Positions 52,713 to 61,778 of a stretch of DNA of 64,000 nt are shown here, piece by piece. How positions within the stretch are numbered: position 1 is the stretch's first letter; each line of letters starts with the position of its first letter. The stretch is taken from assembly GCF_019396345.1 (NCBI RefSeq), contig NZ_JAHKRM010000005.1:62001-126000 (forward strand), in the 5' to 3' direction. Origin of the DNA: Nonomuraea guangzhouensis (lineage in GTDB: Bacteria > Actinomycetota > Actinomycetes > Streptosporangiales > Streptosporangiaceae). A program made the position numbers and the translations under genes. The notes under the pieces are model-generated. The model was not told the origin of the DNA and ran no database searches. It saw only the letters and a list, made by a program, of their open reading frames with translations.

Positions 52713-53045
52713 ATGGAACGACAGTCCCGCAGGAAGCTCACGGGCGGTCTGGGCCTTGTGGCGGCGGCCGTGTTCGCGACCGCTGTCATCGCCTCCGTAC
52801 CCGGCGTGTCGTACGCTTCGGCCGCGAGCACCTCCTCGAGCAGCAAGACCGCCACGATCCTCGCCCCCAACCGATGCCACCTCAGGACAGAGGCCAATCC
52901 GAACAGCGTGTGGGTGCCCCCGAACTACGAAAACTGCTACGACTGCCTTTCAAGAGCGGCCTACCTGCACCCGCGAACCGGCATCGACTACTACTGCACC
53001 TACAACCCCAGCAATGGCAAGACCGACCTGCATTACGACCTGTAA
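52713..53045 (+). CDS. Small secreted four-cysteine protein
   Basis: 110 aa, ATG after GAAAGGGATCGAC. Basic N-region (ERQSRRK), hydrophobic core (LTGGLGLVAAAVFATAVIA) and an alanine/serine cleavage zone (YASAAS) form a signal peptide. The mature part has four cysteines (RCHLR, NCYDCLS, YYCTY) and aromatic residues. No family recognised. With the proteins at 49954 and 51892 it makes three small Cys-bearing products within 3 kb. Confidence 0.7.
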   Translation: MERQSRRKLTGGLGLVAAAVFATAVIASVPGVSYASAASTSSSSKTATILAPNRCHLRTEANPNSVWVPPNYENCYDCLSRAAYLHPRTGIDYYCTYNPSNGKTDLHYDL

Positions 53046-53233
53046 GGCCGGATCCAGCCCAGCCCTGCATTACCGGGCGTCAGTCGTGTTGGAGCCGCCC
53101 GTCTTCCCACGGGGGCGCGGGACGGGCGGTTCATCGCGTCATCAACTCCCGATGGCTATAGTCGATTCCGGTTGTCAAGCGGCGATCTTCGCAGCTGGAC
53201 AAGCGGCGATCGTACGGCCATGGGGGCGGGTTC

Positions 53234-56200
53234 ATGGGACGACCGGAACGACCGCTCGACCCTGACGCGGGCCCGTTACAGCGGTTCGCGTACGAGCTGA
53301 GGCAGTTACGCGCCGGGGCCGCTCGGCTCAGCTACCGCGAATTGTCCAGGCGCGCGCACTACTCGGTGACCGCGCTGTCCGAGGCGGCAGGTGGGGGGAT
53401 CTTTCCCACGCTGGCGGTCACCTTGGCCTATGTCGAGGCCTGCGGCGGCGACACCGAGACCTGGGAGAAACTCTGGCGACAGGTCGCCGCGGAGCTGGCC
53501 GCCGCCGACGCCGGCGCGGAGGACCAGATGGACCAGGACGCGCCCTACCTCGGCCTGGTCACCTTCGATCCTGACGACGCGGACCGGTTCTTCGGCCGGC
53601 GCGAGCTGGTGCACGAACTGTCCGCGCGATTACGCGACACCTCCCTGCTCGCGGTGTTCGGCGCCTCAGGAAGCGGCAAGTCCTCCCTGCTTCGAGCCGG
53701 CCTGCTTCCGGCGTTGCGCAACAGCGCCGCCTCGAAAGGCCAGGACCGGCCGACGCTCCTTCTCACGCCAGGCGCGCACCCCTTGGACGAACTCGCGGTG
53801 GGCCTGGCCAACCTCAGCGGAACCTCCGCCCCCTCCCTGTACGCCGACCTGGTGGCCGCCCCTTCGAACGTCCGGCTGGCGATCGGCCAGATACTGGCGG
53901 GCAGGCCGAAGAGCGCGCGCATCGTGATCGTCGTCGACCAGTTCGAGGAGGTCTTCAGCCTCTGCGACGACCAGAAGGAGAGATCTCTCTTCCTGGACTC
54001 GCTGCTCGCCGCGGCGGAGGAGACCAACGATCGAGCCCGCGTCGTCCTGGGAATCCGCGCGGACTTCTACGCCCGGTGCGCCGAACACCCGCCGCTGGTG
54101 GCCATGCTGCGCGACCGGCACCTGCTGATCGGGGCCATGGAGGACGACGACCTCCGGCAGGTGATCATCGGCCCGGCGCTCCGGGCGGAGCTCAAGGTCG
54201 AGCGGGCGCTCGTCGAGACCATCCTCAGCGACGCAAGAGGCGAGCCCGGCGCGCTGCCACTGATCTCCCACGCTCTGCTGGAGACGTGGAAGCGCCGCAA
54301 GGGCGGCACGCTGACGCTCGCGGGGTACCGGGAAGCGGGCGGCATCCAGGGCGCCATCGCGCAGACCGCCGAGCAGATCTACGACGGGCTCGACGCCGGT
54401 GAGCGAGGTCTGGCCAGGAACGCGTTCCTCCGCCTGACGGCGCTGGGGCAGGGAACCGAGGACACGCGCAGGCGCGTCCCGCCGGCGGAGTTGCTGGCCG
54501 GGCCGGACGGGGCGGCGATGCAGGCCGTACTGTCCCGGCTGACGGCGGCGCGGCTGCTCACCGTCGACGAGGACAGCGTCCAGGTGGCTCACGAGGCGGT
54601 GATCCGTTCCTGGCCGAGGCTGCGGGGCTGGCTCGCCGAAGACCGGGAACTCGTCCGGCTCCAGCGGCGGCTCACCGACGCCGCCACCGAGTGGGAGCAG
54701 CACGGGCGCGAGGACGAGCTGCTGTACCGGGGAACGCGACTGGCGGCCTGGGAGGAGCGCGCGCTCGACCGGCTCAACGACCTGGAACACGCGTTCCTGA
54801 CGGCCAGCAGGGCACGCGCGCGCCGGGAGCGGGCGGCGGCGGGCCGTCGGGTGCGCGCGGCTCTGATCAGCCTGGTGATGGTGGCGAGCGTGGTCGCCGT
54901 GCTGGCCGTGATGGCGCTGGTGAACGCGGACCAGGCCGAGAAGGAGCGAGATCTCGCCTACTCTCGCCAGTTGGCGGCGGACGCGCGCGGCCAGCTCCAG
55001 CTGGACCCGCAGCTCGGGCTGCTGCTGGCCCGGCGGGCGTCTGCGGTCAGCCCAACGGAGGAGGCCACGGCCGTACTCCGGCAGGCCACCGTCGACGCGC
55101 GGATCCGGCTCATCGTCGCCATCCCTGCGGGCAAGGTCTGCGGCGTCGCCTTCAGCCCGGACGGGCGGCATCTGGCCGCCGGCAGCGGGGACGGCACCGT
55201 ACGGGTCTGGCAGGTGTCCGCGCAAGGGCTGCCCACCGGCGATCCGGTGGTGCTGCACAGCCATGCCGGTGAGGCGTGGAACCCCGTGTTCAGCCCGGAC
55301 GGACGCTACCTGGCGACAGGCGGCATCGACGGAACGGTCAGTGTGTCCGACTGGGCCGGCGGTGGCGATCCGCTGGTGCTGCGCGGCCACCGTGGTCCGG
55401 TGTGGGGCGTCTCGTTCAACCCCGACGGGCGACGCCTGGCAAGTGCCGGGGACGACGGCACGGTGCGGATCTGGAAGGCACCGGATGGCGGCAGGTGGAC
55501 CGGCGGTTCGTCCGCGGCAGGCGGTGCTCCCCAGGTGCTGCGCGGCCACGATGGGCGGGCTCTGCAGGTCGTGTTCAGCCCGGACGGGCGGAGACTGGCC
55601 AGCGGCGGCGGCGACGGCACCGTCCGGATCTGGGACCCGGCCGGTAAGGCGAGAACGGTCGTGCTGCGCGGCCACGAGAATTCGGTGGAAGGACTGCAGT
55701 ACAGCCCGGACGGGCGGAACCTGGTCAGCGGCAGTACCGATGGCACGGTGCGGGTGTGGGACGTGACCGGACAGAACGCACCAGCGGTGCTGCGCGGGCA
55801 CGACGGCACGGTGGAGGGCGCGGCGGTCAGCCGCGACAGCCGGAGGATCGCCAGCGTGGGCAACGACGGCACGGTCCGGATCTGGAACATGGCCAGCAAC
55901 ATCGATCCGCTCGTTCTGCGCGGCCATCGTGGGACGACGTGGAACGCGTCGTTCAGCCCGGACGGGCGTACGCTGGCGAGCGCGAGCGACGACGGGACGA
56001 TGCGGCTGTGGGACGTGGCCTACACCGGTGAGGCGATGATCCTGCGAGGTCATACCGGGGGGACCGTGTACGACGCCGCGTTCGGCCCGGACGGGCGACG
56101 CGTCGCCAGCGCCGGTATCGACGGCACGATCCGCGTCCAGAACACCGACGGCAGCGGTGACACGCTGGTGCTGCGCGGCCACAAGGCGGACGTCCTCGGG

Positions 56201-57007
56201 GTCGCCTTCAGCCCGGACGGGCGGCGGTTGGCGAGCACAGGTGCTGACGGCACGGTACGGATCTGGCACGCCGACGGGACCGGCCAGGCTGTCGTGCTGC
56301 GCGGCCACAGCGGGAACGTGTGGAACGCCGCCTTCAGCCCGGACGGCACGCGCGTGGTCAGCGGAGGTGACGACGGCACCGTACGGGTCTGGCGCACTGA
56401 CGGGACCGGAGCGCCGGTCGTCATGGACAGCCCTCAGCGCCAGGTCCGGTATGTCGGGTTCAGCCCCGACGGGCAGCGAGTGGCGAGCGCGGGCGTGGAC
56501 GGCACGATCCTGATCCAGAACGCCGACGGGACCGGTCAGCCTGTCCTGCTGCGCGGCCACCAAGGCCTGGTGTGGTGCCTCGCCTTCAGCGAGGACGGGC
56601 GGCGGCTGGTCAGCGGGGGCAACGACGGCACGATCCGCATCTGGAACACCGACGGGACAGCGGACCCGATCGTCCTGCGCGGCCATCAGGGCGTGGTGTG
56701 GAGCGTCGGCTTCAGCCCGGACGGGCAGCAGGTCATCAGCAGCGGCAATGACAACACCGTGCGGATCTGGATGCCGGCCGAGGGGCGCGAGCCAGTGGTC
56801 TTCAGCGGCTCCGGCACCACGGTCAACTCCGTGAAGTTCAGCCCGGACGGGCGGCGGCTACTGTCGACCTACGACGACGCCACGGTACGGATCTGGCGCT
56901 GTGAGGTATGCGGCTCCATGCACCAGGTCCAGGCACTCGCCGCCGAGCGCACCATCCGCGAGCTGACCCCCGAAGAACGCAAGATCTACCTCGAACCATC
57001 CCCTTGA
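53234..57007 (+). CDS. HTH-nSTAND1-TM-WD40 (14 repeats) protein
   Basis: 1,257 aa. N-terminal helix-turn-helix-like domain (about 1-90, LSYRELSRRAHYSVTALSEA), STAND NTPase of the nSTAND1 type (Walker A GASGSGKSS about 143; Walker B IVIVVDQFEEVF), one membrane helix (about 541-565, LISLVMVASVVAVLAVMALV), then 14 WD40 repeats (about 634-1237), enough for two seven-bladed propellers. Most repeats contain SPDGRR and DGTVRIW. STAND proteins switch from ADP to ATP forms on ligand sensing, with WD40 as sensor; such proteins act in signalling and conflict. Three TTA codons (53276, 53306, 53630). Confidence 0.9.
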   Translation: MGRPERPLDPDAGPLQRFAYELRQLRAGAARLSYRELSRRAHYSVTALSEAAGGGIFPTLAVTLAYVEACGGDTETWEKLWRQVAAELAAADAGAEDQMDQDAPYLGLVTFDPDDADRFFGRRELVHELSARLRDTSLLAVFGASGSGKSSLLRAGLLPALRNSAASKGQDRPTLLLTPGAHPLDELAVGLANLSGTSAPSLYADLVAAPSNVRLAIGQILAGRPKSARIVIVVDQFEEVFSLCDDQKERSLFLDSLLAAAEETNDRARVVLGIRADFYARCAEHPPLVAMLRDRHLLIGAMEDDDLRQVIIGPALRAELKVERALVETILSDARGEPGALPLISHALLETWKRRKGGTLTLAGYREAGGIQGAIAQTAEQIYDGLDAGERGLARNAFLRLTALGQGTEDTRRRVPPAELLAGPDGAAMQAVLSRLTAARLLTVDEDSVQVAHEAVIRSWPRLRGWLAEDRELVRLQRRLTDAATEWEQHGREDELLYRGTRLAAWEERALDRLNDLEHAFLTASRARARRERAAAGRRVRAALISLVMVASVVAVLAVMALVNADQAEKERDLAYSRQLAADARGQLQLDPQLGLLLARRASAVSPTEEATAVLRQATVDARIRLIVAIPAGKVCGVAFSPDGRHLAAGSGDGTVRVWQVSAQGLPTGDPVVLHSHAGEAWNPVFSPDGRYLATGGIDGTVSVSDWAGGGDPLVLRGHRGPVWGVSFNPDGRRLASAGDDGTVRIWKAPDGGRWTGGSSAAGGAPQVLRGHDGRALQVVFSPDGRRLASGGGDGTVRIWDPAGKARTVVLRGHENSVEGLQYSPDGRNLVSGSTDGTVRVWDVTGQNAPAVLRGHDGTVEGAAVSRDSRRIASVGNDGTVRIWNMASNIDPLVLRGHRGTTWNASFSPDGRTLASASDDGTMRLWDVAYTGEAMILRGHTGGTVYDAAFGPDGRRVASAGIDGTIRVQNTDGSGDTLVLRGHKADVLGVAFSPDGRRLASTGADGTVRIWHADGTGQAVVLRGHSGNVWNAAFSPDGTRVVSGGDDGTVRVWRTDGTGAPVVMDSPQRQVRYVGFSPDGQRVASAGVDGTILIQNADGTGQPVLLRGHQGLVWCLAFSEDGRRLVSGGNDGTIRIWNTDGTADPIVLRGHQGVVWSVGFSPDGQQVISSGNDNTVRIWMPAEGREPVVFSGSGTTVNSVKFSPDGRRLLSTYDDATVRIWRCEVCGSMHQVQALAAERTIRELTPEERKIYLEPSP

Positions 57008-57086
57008 TCTTGCCCGGCACGGCCCTGTCGGCATCCACGGCCGGAAGCCAGTAGCGCGATGTCGGGGACGCGTGTATCGAGACGAC

Positions 57087-57605
57087 ATGGACGTCTCTCT
57101 CGCAGTCAGCATCGCCAGCGCGGTCGCCGCGTTGACGGCGGTCGCCATCTCGATATGGCAGGCACGCGCGATGACACGCCAGGCTCTCCAGCCGGTCGTG
57201 TTGGGCACCTTCCAGGAAGCCCGGGATCCGGAATGGTTCGCGGCCCGGGACTACATCTTCGAGCACTTGACCGCCGACCATTCACCGGAGCGGGGCATTT
57301 CGGGTCTGCCGGAGCCTGCGCGAGCTGCGATCCGCAAGGTCGGGTTCTTGTTCGACAACGCCGGCTTACTGATCGTCCACGGAGCGGTGCCCGAGAAGCT
57401 GGTTCTGAGCTTCTTCGGCGAGAGCATCCCGGTGTTCTGGCGGATCCTCGAGCCGTTCATTCGCAAAGAAGCGGAGCTCAGGCAGATGGGCATCATGGTG
57501 TTCTTCGAGCACCTGGTCACTCGTGCCCAAGCACACCCAGCCGCCGATATCCGCCGTGAACTGGGACTCCGCCGGGTTGAGGCCGATCATCCGGTATCAG
57601 AGTAG
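57087..57605 (+). CDS. Small membrane-anchored protein, DUF4760-like
   Basis: 172 aa from the ATG at 57087. One N-terminal membrane helix (VSLAVSIASAVAALTAVAIS) and a cytoplasmic helical domain (WFAARDYIFEHL, GFLFDNAGLLIVHGAVPEKL), the arrangement of the DUF4760 family. Contains a TTA codon (57366-57368). It lies 79 bp after the STAND gene on the same strand and may be its partner (inference). Confidence 0.65.
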   Translation: MDVSLAVSIASAVAALTAVAISIWQARAMTRQALQPVVLGTFQEARDPEWFAARDYIFEHLTADHSPERGISGLPEPARAAIRKVGFLFDNAGLLIVHGAVPEKLVLSFFGESIPVFWRILEPFIRKEAELRQMGIMVFFEHLVTRAQAHPAADIRRELGLRRVEADHPVSE

Positions 57606-57764
57606 CGACCGCCACTGCCATGTGTAGGAACCTCGTGCGTGTGGCTGTCGCCGGGAGCGCGGACAGACAGCTGCTTCCCGAGTCGCGTGACAAACCAGTG
57701 GCGATCACCGCACCCCAGTCGAATACGCTGCTACGAGATCATCAAGCAGAAAGGGCGGTCCCTC

Positions 57765-58919
57765 ATGCCGCAGCGAGTAGCACCGGGCCTCATCTCCTGG
57801 GCGAGCGACATCGAGCCGGGCACCATCGAACAAGCCGCCCGCGCCGCCCGCCTGCCCTTCGTCCCCGGCCACGTCGCGCTGATGCCCGACGCCCATGTCG
57901 GCATGGGCGCCACCGTCGGCTCGGTCATCCCCACCCAGGGCGCCATCATCCCCTCGGCCGTGGGCGTGGACATCGGCTGCGGCATGGTCGCCACCGAGAC
58001 CGACCTGACCGCCGCGGACCTGCCTGACACCCTGGCCGCGCTCATGCCGCTCATCGAGCAGCGCATTCCGGCCGGCGTCGGCCAGGGCCACGACGACCCG
58101 TCCACCGACGCCTCACTCCAGGCGATCGGCACGCCCAGCACCTCGCTGACGGGCAAGCAGGAGCACACGGTCATCGCGCAGTTCGGCACGCTCGGCTCCG
58201 GCAACCACTTCGTCGAGGTCTGCCTGGACGAGCGCGATCACGTGTGGACGGTGCTGCACTCCGGCTCGCGCGGCATCGGCAACCAGCTCGCCACCAAGCA
58301 CATCAGCCAGGCCAAGCAGCTGATGAAGCAGTGGTTCATCGAGCTGGAGGACCCGGACCTGGCCTACCTCGTGCAGGGCACGCCGCACTTCACCGCCTAC
58401 ATCGAGGACATGCTGTGGGCCCAGCGCTACGCCATGGCCTCACGCGCCCGCATGGCCGAGGTGCTGGTCGCCTCCCTGTTCCAGGTCGTCGGGCACGGTT
58501 CGGCCCTGCGTACGATCAACGCCCACCACAACTTCACCCAGATGGAGCGCCACCACGGCCGCGACATGTGGATCACCCGCAAGGGAGCGATCAAGGCCGC
58601 CAGCGGGGACGAGGGCATCATCCCCGGCTCCATGGGCACCCGCTCCTACATCGTGACCGGACTGGGCAACACCGCCTCCTACAACTCCTGCTCCCACGGC
58701 GCGGGACGGCGCATGTCGCGTACCGAGGCGCGCAAGAAGCTCACCGCCGCCTCGCTCGCCGAGGCGATGGGCGACCGCACCTGGAACGCCGACCGCGCCG
58801 GGGCTCTGGTTGACGAGCATCCGGAAGCGTACAAGTCGATCGACCAGGTCATGGACGATCAGAAGGACCTCGTCACCGTTCAGCACACGCTGCGCCAGGT
58901 CTTCAACTACAAGGGCTGA
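57765..58919 (+). CDS. rtcB: RtcB-type RNA-splicing ligase
   Basis: 384 aa from the ATG at 57765. Metal-site motifs MPDAHVGMGATVGSVIP and VGVDIGCGM (Mn-binding cysteine), GSGNHF, LHSGSRGIGNQ, and the guanylylated His311 in SHGAGRRMSR. RtcB joins 2',3'-cyclic-phosphate (or 3'-phosphate) and 5'-OH RNA ends using GTP. No archease, RtcA or RtcR is adjacent. The position 160 bp downstream of the membrane protein and STAND genes is noteworthy. Confidence 0.95.
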   Translation: MPQRVAPGLISWASDIEPGTIEQAARAARLPFVPGHVALMPDAHVGMGATVGSVIPTQGAIIPSAVGVDIGCGMVATETDLTAADLPDTLAALMPLIEQRIPAGVGQGHDDPSTDASLQAIGTPSTSLTGKQEHTVIAQFGTLGSGNHFVEVCLDERDHVWTVLHSGSRGIGNQLATKHISQAKQLMKQWFIELEDPDLAYLVQGTPHFTAYIEDMLWAQRYAMASRARMAEVLVASLFQVVGHGSALRTINAHHNFTQMERHHGRDMWITRKGAIKAASGDEGIIPGSMGTRSYIVTGLGNTASYNSCSHGAGRRMSRTEARKKLTAASLAEAMGDRTWNADRAGALVDEHPEAYKSIDQVMDDQKDLVTVQHTLRQVFNYKG

Positions 58920-58927
58920 TCCCGATT

Positions 58928-58953
58928 CCCGACCAGCGCGCGGGCTGGTCGGG
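58928..58953 (+). terminator. Hairpin terminator after rtcB
   Basis: CCCGACCAGC (58928-58937) pairs with GCTGGTCGGG (58944-58953), 6-nt loop, 9 bp after the RtcB stop. No U-tract, as is common in this group. Confidence 0.7.
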
Positions 58954-59067
58954 CCTGGGACACTTCGTACACGTCGACGACCGTCCGAAACGTGATCGAG
59001 TGCGTAGAGTGGGGCGCTATCCCGCGCTCGCGACCATGTGACCGGCAGCACCGATAAGGAGAACGTC

Positions 59068-59814
59068 ATGCCTCCGGCGGATTCCACCACTCCCTCCCCG
59101 TCGCCCACGGTCACCTCTTCGCCCAGCCCATCTCCTGAACCTTCGTCGACGAGTCCGTCGCCCTCGCCGTCGCCGACCTCGTCGGGCAGTCCCTCGCCGT
59201 CTCCGTCGACCAGTCCCCCACCCTCGGACTCGCCTTCTCCGTCCACGAGTCCGTCACCCTCTGACTCCCCTTCTCCGTCGGCGAGTCCCTCGCCTTCCGG
59301 ATCTCCCTCTTCGTCGGCGAGCCCCTCGCCCTCCGGCACGCCCACACAGCCAGGGAGCCCGTCCCCCAGCGCGTCAGAGCAGGAGGCGCCTCCCACGGCC
59401 CGGCCATCGGCGCCGTACTACCCCCAACCATCGCCGGAAGGGCCTGGCAGCGGCACTGGTCAACCGGAGACGCTCACCGACAAGACCAACTTCAAGAACG
59501 TGGTCGGCGCGTTCAACGACGAGCACACCGATCTCTTGCGGGACGCCCGCAAGATTCTCGACGACATCGGCGGCCTGGGCGACTTCGCCGGCACCGACGA
59601 GGCGGGAAAAAGGTTCCGAGAGGGCTATTCCAGAGGGCTCGAGAAAGCCGGCGACTACACCGGAAAACTCGGTGCCGCATATTCGGAGATCGCCGACAAG
59701 CTGGCCAGCATGAAAACCGCCGTCGACATCGCGAACTGGGCCACCATCCAGGCCCTGCCGAAGGTGTCGGATCCGCCCAAGTTCTCGCCGTCGGACGGCA
59801 CGATCAGTTCCTGA
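59068..59814 (+). CDS. Ser/Pro-repeat protein with WXG100-like C-terminus
   Basis: 248 aa from the ATG at 59068 (AAGGAG upstream). Residues about 5-118 are a Ser-Pro repeat (SPSPSPTSSGSPSPSPST) resembling wall-spanning or linker regions; about 140-248 is helical (RFREGYSRGLEKAGDYTGKL, GAAYSEIADKLASM) like WXG100-family proteins. No Sec signal is visible; if exported, a type VII route fits. The fusion of a long Ser/Pro tract in front of a WXG-like domain is unusual. Precedes a YbaB-family gene by 25 bp. Confidence 0.7.
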   Translation: MPPADSTTPSPSPTVTSSPSPSPEPSSTSPSPSPSPTSSGSPSPSPSTSPPPSDSPSPSTSPSPSDSPSPSASPSPSGSPSSSASPSPSGTPTQPGSPSPSASEQEAPPTARPSAPYYPQPSPEGPGSGTGQPETLTDKTNFKNVVGAFNDEHTDLLRDARKILDDIGGLGDFAGTDEAGKRFREGYSRGLEKAGDYTGKLGAAYSEIADKLASMKTAVDIANWATIQALPKVSDPPKFSPSDGTISS

Positions 59815-59839
59815 TATACGCGCACCTGTTGGAGATCTG

Positions 59840-60199
59840 ATGACCACACCTGATGAAGGCATTCCCATTGTCGACGCCGAGATCAACCGGCTGCTGGCCG
59901 AGTTTCAGGCCGAAACACGGCCCCTGGAGGCGTTGCAGGAGAACCTCAACTCTCTTCGCGGCCGAGGTGCGGCGGCGAACGGCGAGGTAGAGGTCGAGGT
60001 GCTGCCGAGCGGGGCGTTGAGCGGTCTGAAAATCAATCCTCGTGCGCTCAGGCTCGGCTCGGAGGCCTTGGCGGAAGCCGTTCTCGCCGCCGCGAACGAC
60101 GCCGCGACGGACGCGGCCAGGCAGATGAGCGAGATGATGATGGGCGGCTTGTCGCCGTTCGCGGAGGAGGCCCGGCGCTTCAGCCGCGAACAGGGCTGA
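59840..60199 (+). CDS. YbaB/EbfC-family nucleoid-associated-like protein
   Basis: 119 aa. A helical arm (DAEINRLLAEFQAETRPLEA), a beta-rich core (GEVEVEVLPSGALSGLKINP) and a C-terminal helix (ALAEAVLAAANDAATDAARQ) match YbaB/EbfC proteins. Paralogues next to WXG100 genes are common in actinobacteria and may not be general nucleoid proteins. In operon with the WXG-like gene. Confidence 0.85.
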   Translation: MTTPDEGIPIVDAEINRLLAEFQAETRPLEALQENLNSLRGRGAAANGEVEVEVLPSGALSGLKINPRALRLGSEALAEAVLAAANDAATDAARQMSEMMMGGLSPFAEEARRFSREQG

Positions 60200-60236
60200 G
60201 CGGCCGGGCTCCTGGCGATGTCCAGGTCGGCATCGG

Positions 60237-61172
60237 CTACTTGCCCGGTGCCGACGGATAGTAGCCCTGCCAGCGCCTGAACTGGTCCTGGCCTCCTGCC
60301 ACCGTCAGTTTGACGAGCATCTGCTGCCACGTGGGCAGGAGGCTGCCGGGGTCATCGACCACGGCGCCGGGGTTGTTGAGCGCGTTTCCGGTGATGGAGA
60401 AGACGGTGGATCCGGTCAGGAACACGACGGCGTTCTGTGCCGCCTCGTTCTTCGGCAGGATCTTGAAGGCGTGTTTCCCGAAATTGGCCGGGTCCACGTT
60501 GTAGAAGACCATGCACGCGGCGAAGTTCTTCAGCATGTACTCGCCGCGGTCGCCCCACGACCCCATGTCCTCGCCCCTCGCCCCCTTGACCCCGTCGACG
60601 ATCAACTGGTCGAGGAGCGTGTAGGCGGTAGTGCCCCCGGTGGCGTACAGGAGCCGCTTGCCCACGGCATGCTCGAATATCTTCGTCAGCAGTCGCGCCT
60701 GCGCCTTGCGCTCCGCCCAGTCGATGAAAAGCCGGACCTTCTTGTCGATCGACGGCCAGCAGAAGAACATCAGCAGTTCCAGCCACTGGGTGATCGCCAT
60801 CGAATGGAGCGCGTGCTGGACCTGGGCCAGCATGTCGGCGTAGTCGTCCACCGCATCAGCCAGTCCGCGCAAATACGCCGACAATCGCACCGGGTAAGGG
60901 GCGATCTCGGTCCAGAAATATTTTTCGAAGGCAGTGACGCCGGCGCCCAGATTATGTTGCCCCAGGCTGTTCGCGGCGCCTGTGGCCGTTTCCTCGCTGG
61001 CATCCACCCGCGCCGCCAACTGCCGTAACAACTGCGCCGCCTGGCGTGCCTTTTCCGGATCCCCGTCGGGAAATGTGACCGCCAGCATCTGCCAGACGAT
61101 CGCGGTCATGCCCGCAGCGGAGAGGAGGAATCCTCCCACCGGGAGCGCCTTGCCGGACGTCATTGGACTCAC
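60237..61172 (-). CDS. WXG100-like protein, CpnT-N-terminal-like, with unassigned C-terminus
   Basis: 311 aa from the GTG at 61172 (GGAGAAAGG upstream); ATG at 61163 is an alternative. The N-terminal half (WQMLAVTFPDGDPEKARQAA, QLLRQLAARVDASEETA) resembles the WXG100-like domain at the N-terminus of CpnT and other T7SS-associated toxins. The C-terminal half (YNVDPANFGKHAFKILPKNE) is unassigned and lacks an evident catalytic motif. TTA codon at 61026-61028. Convergent with the WXG/YbaB pair. Confidence 0.7.
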   Translation of the reverse strand: MSPMTSGKALPVGGFLLSAAGMTAIVWQMLAVTFPDGDPEKARQAAQLLRQLAARVDASEETATGAANSLGQHNLGAGVTAFEKYFWTEIAPYPVRLSAYLRGLADAVDDYADMLAQVQHALHSMAITQWLELLMFFCWPSIDKKVRLFIDWAERKAQARLLTKIFEHAVGKRLLYATGGTTAYTLLDQLIVDGVKGARGEDMGSWGDRGEYMLKNFAACMVFYNVDPANFGKHAFKILPKNEAAQNAVVFLTGSTVFSITGNALNNPGAVVDDPGSLLPTWQQMLVKLTVAGGQDQFRRWQGYYPSAPGK

Positions 61173-61778
61173 GTGCGAAGCCTTTCTCCAGGTCGGGGAT
61201 GAAGATCCATCCGGCGCGCGCGAGCGGCCGGATCCGCCGGGCCCTTCGGCGACGACAGGTAACCGGCCAGAACCCCGCACACGCGCGGGCCCCGTGAATT
61301 GTCCCGGCCTTGACACCCCGAACCCCGTTCATCTTGCGGGTTACCTTAGCCCCGTAAGGCCGGTCCCACCATTCCGCGGCCCCCCTTTTCGCGGGCGGAA
61401 GTCCGTGCCGTCGGTAGAAGAAACGCGGGCTTTACAGGATCGAAACGCGGAATGCAGCCGAACGGCTATCCCAGCACGGTCCGTATCGCTATGGCTACTA
61501 ACGGCATTACGACCCGTTGTAGATCTCCGCGATGAACGGCGTTCATCCTGGCAACGCTTGCCACGCCGCCCGCACCACTCTCCCGCTGGTGAGGAAACGC
61601 TCACTTCGGCAACGTGATCTGACTCCGGGATCTCGAACATGATTCCCCATCGACACTCATCGTAGTGATATGGATACTCTTCGTGTAAGCCCTCTGTCTC
61701 CCCGATCACTTCCACCTCGCGAGTGGCTTCACGCTGCCCGCGGACGGCGGTGAGCCGGGGAACAACGTAAGGAGAGCG
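61173..61778. other. Long intergenic region
   Basis: 606 bp. The left end is the leader of the minus-strand WXG-like gene; the right end carries AAGGAGAG for the gene at 61779. No coding frame with a ribosome-binding site was found in the middle, and no strong hairpin. It may contain two divergent promoters that I cannot place. Confidence 0.4.

Noticed and set aside
53666..56686. 1,006-codon minus-strand frame opposite the STAND/WD40 gene
   Set aside because: Shadow of the WD40 repeats; its repetitive look comes from the plus-strand repeats.
55135..56910. Regular short repeats that might suggest a CRISPR array
   Set aside because: They encode WD40 repeats in one open frame; there are no identical short repeats with unique spacers.
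59090..59420. Dense short tandem repeats
   Set aside because: They encode the Ser-Pro tract of the WXG-like protein, not a non-coding satellite.
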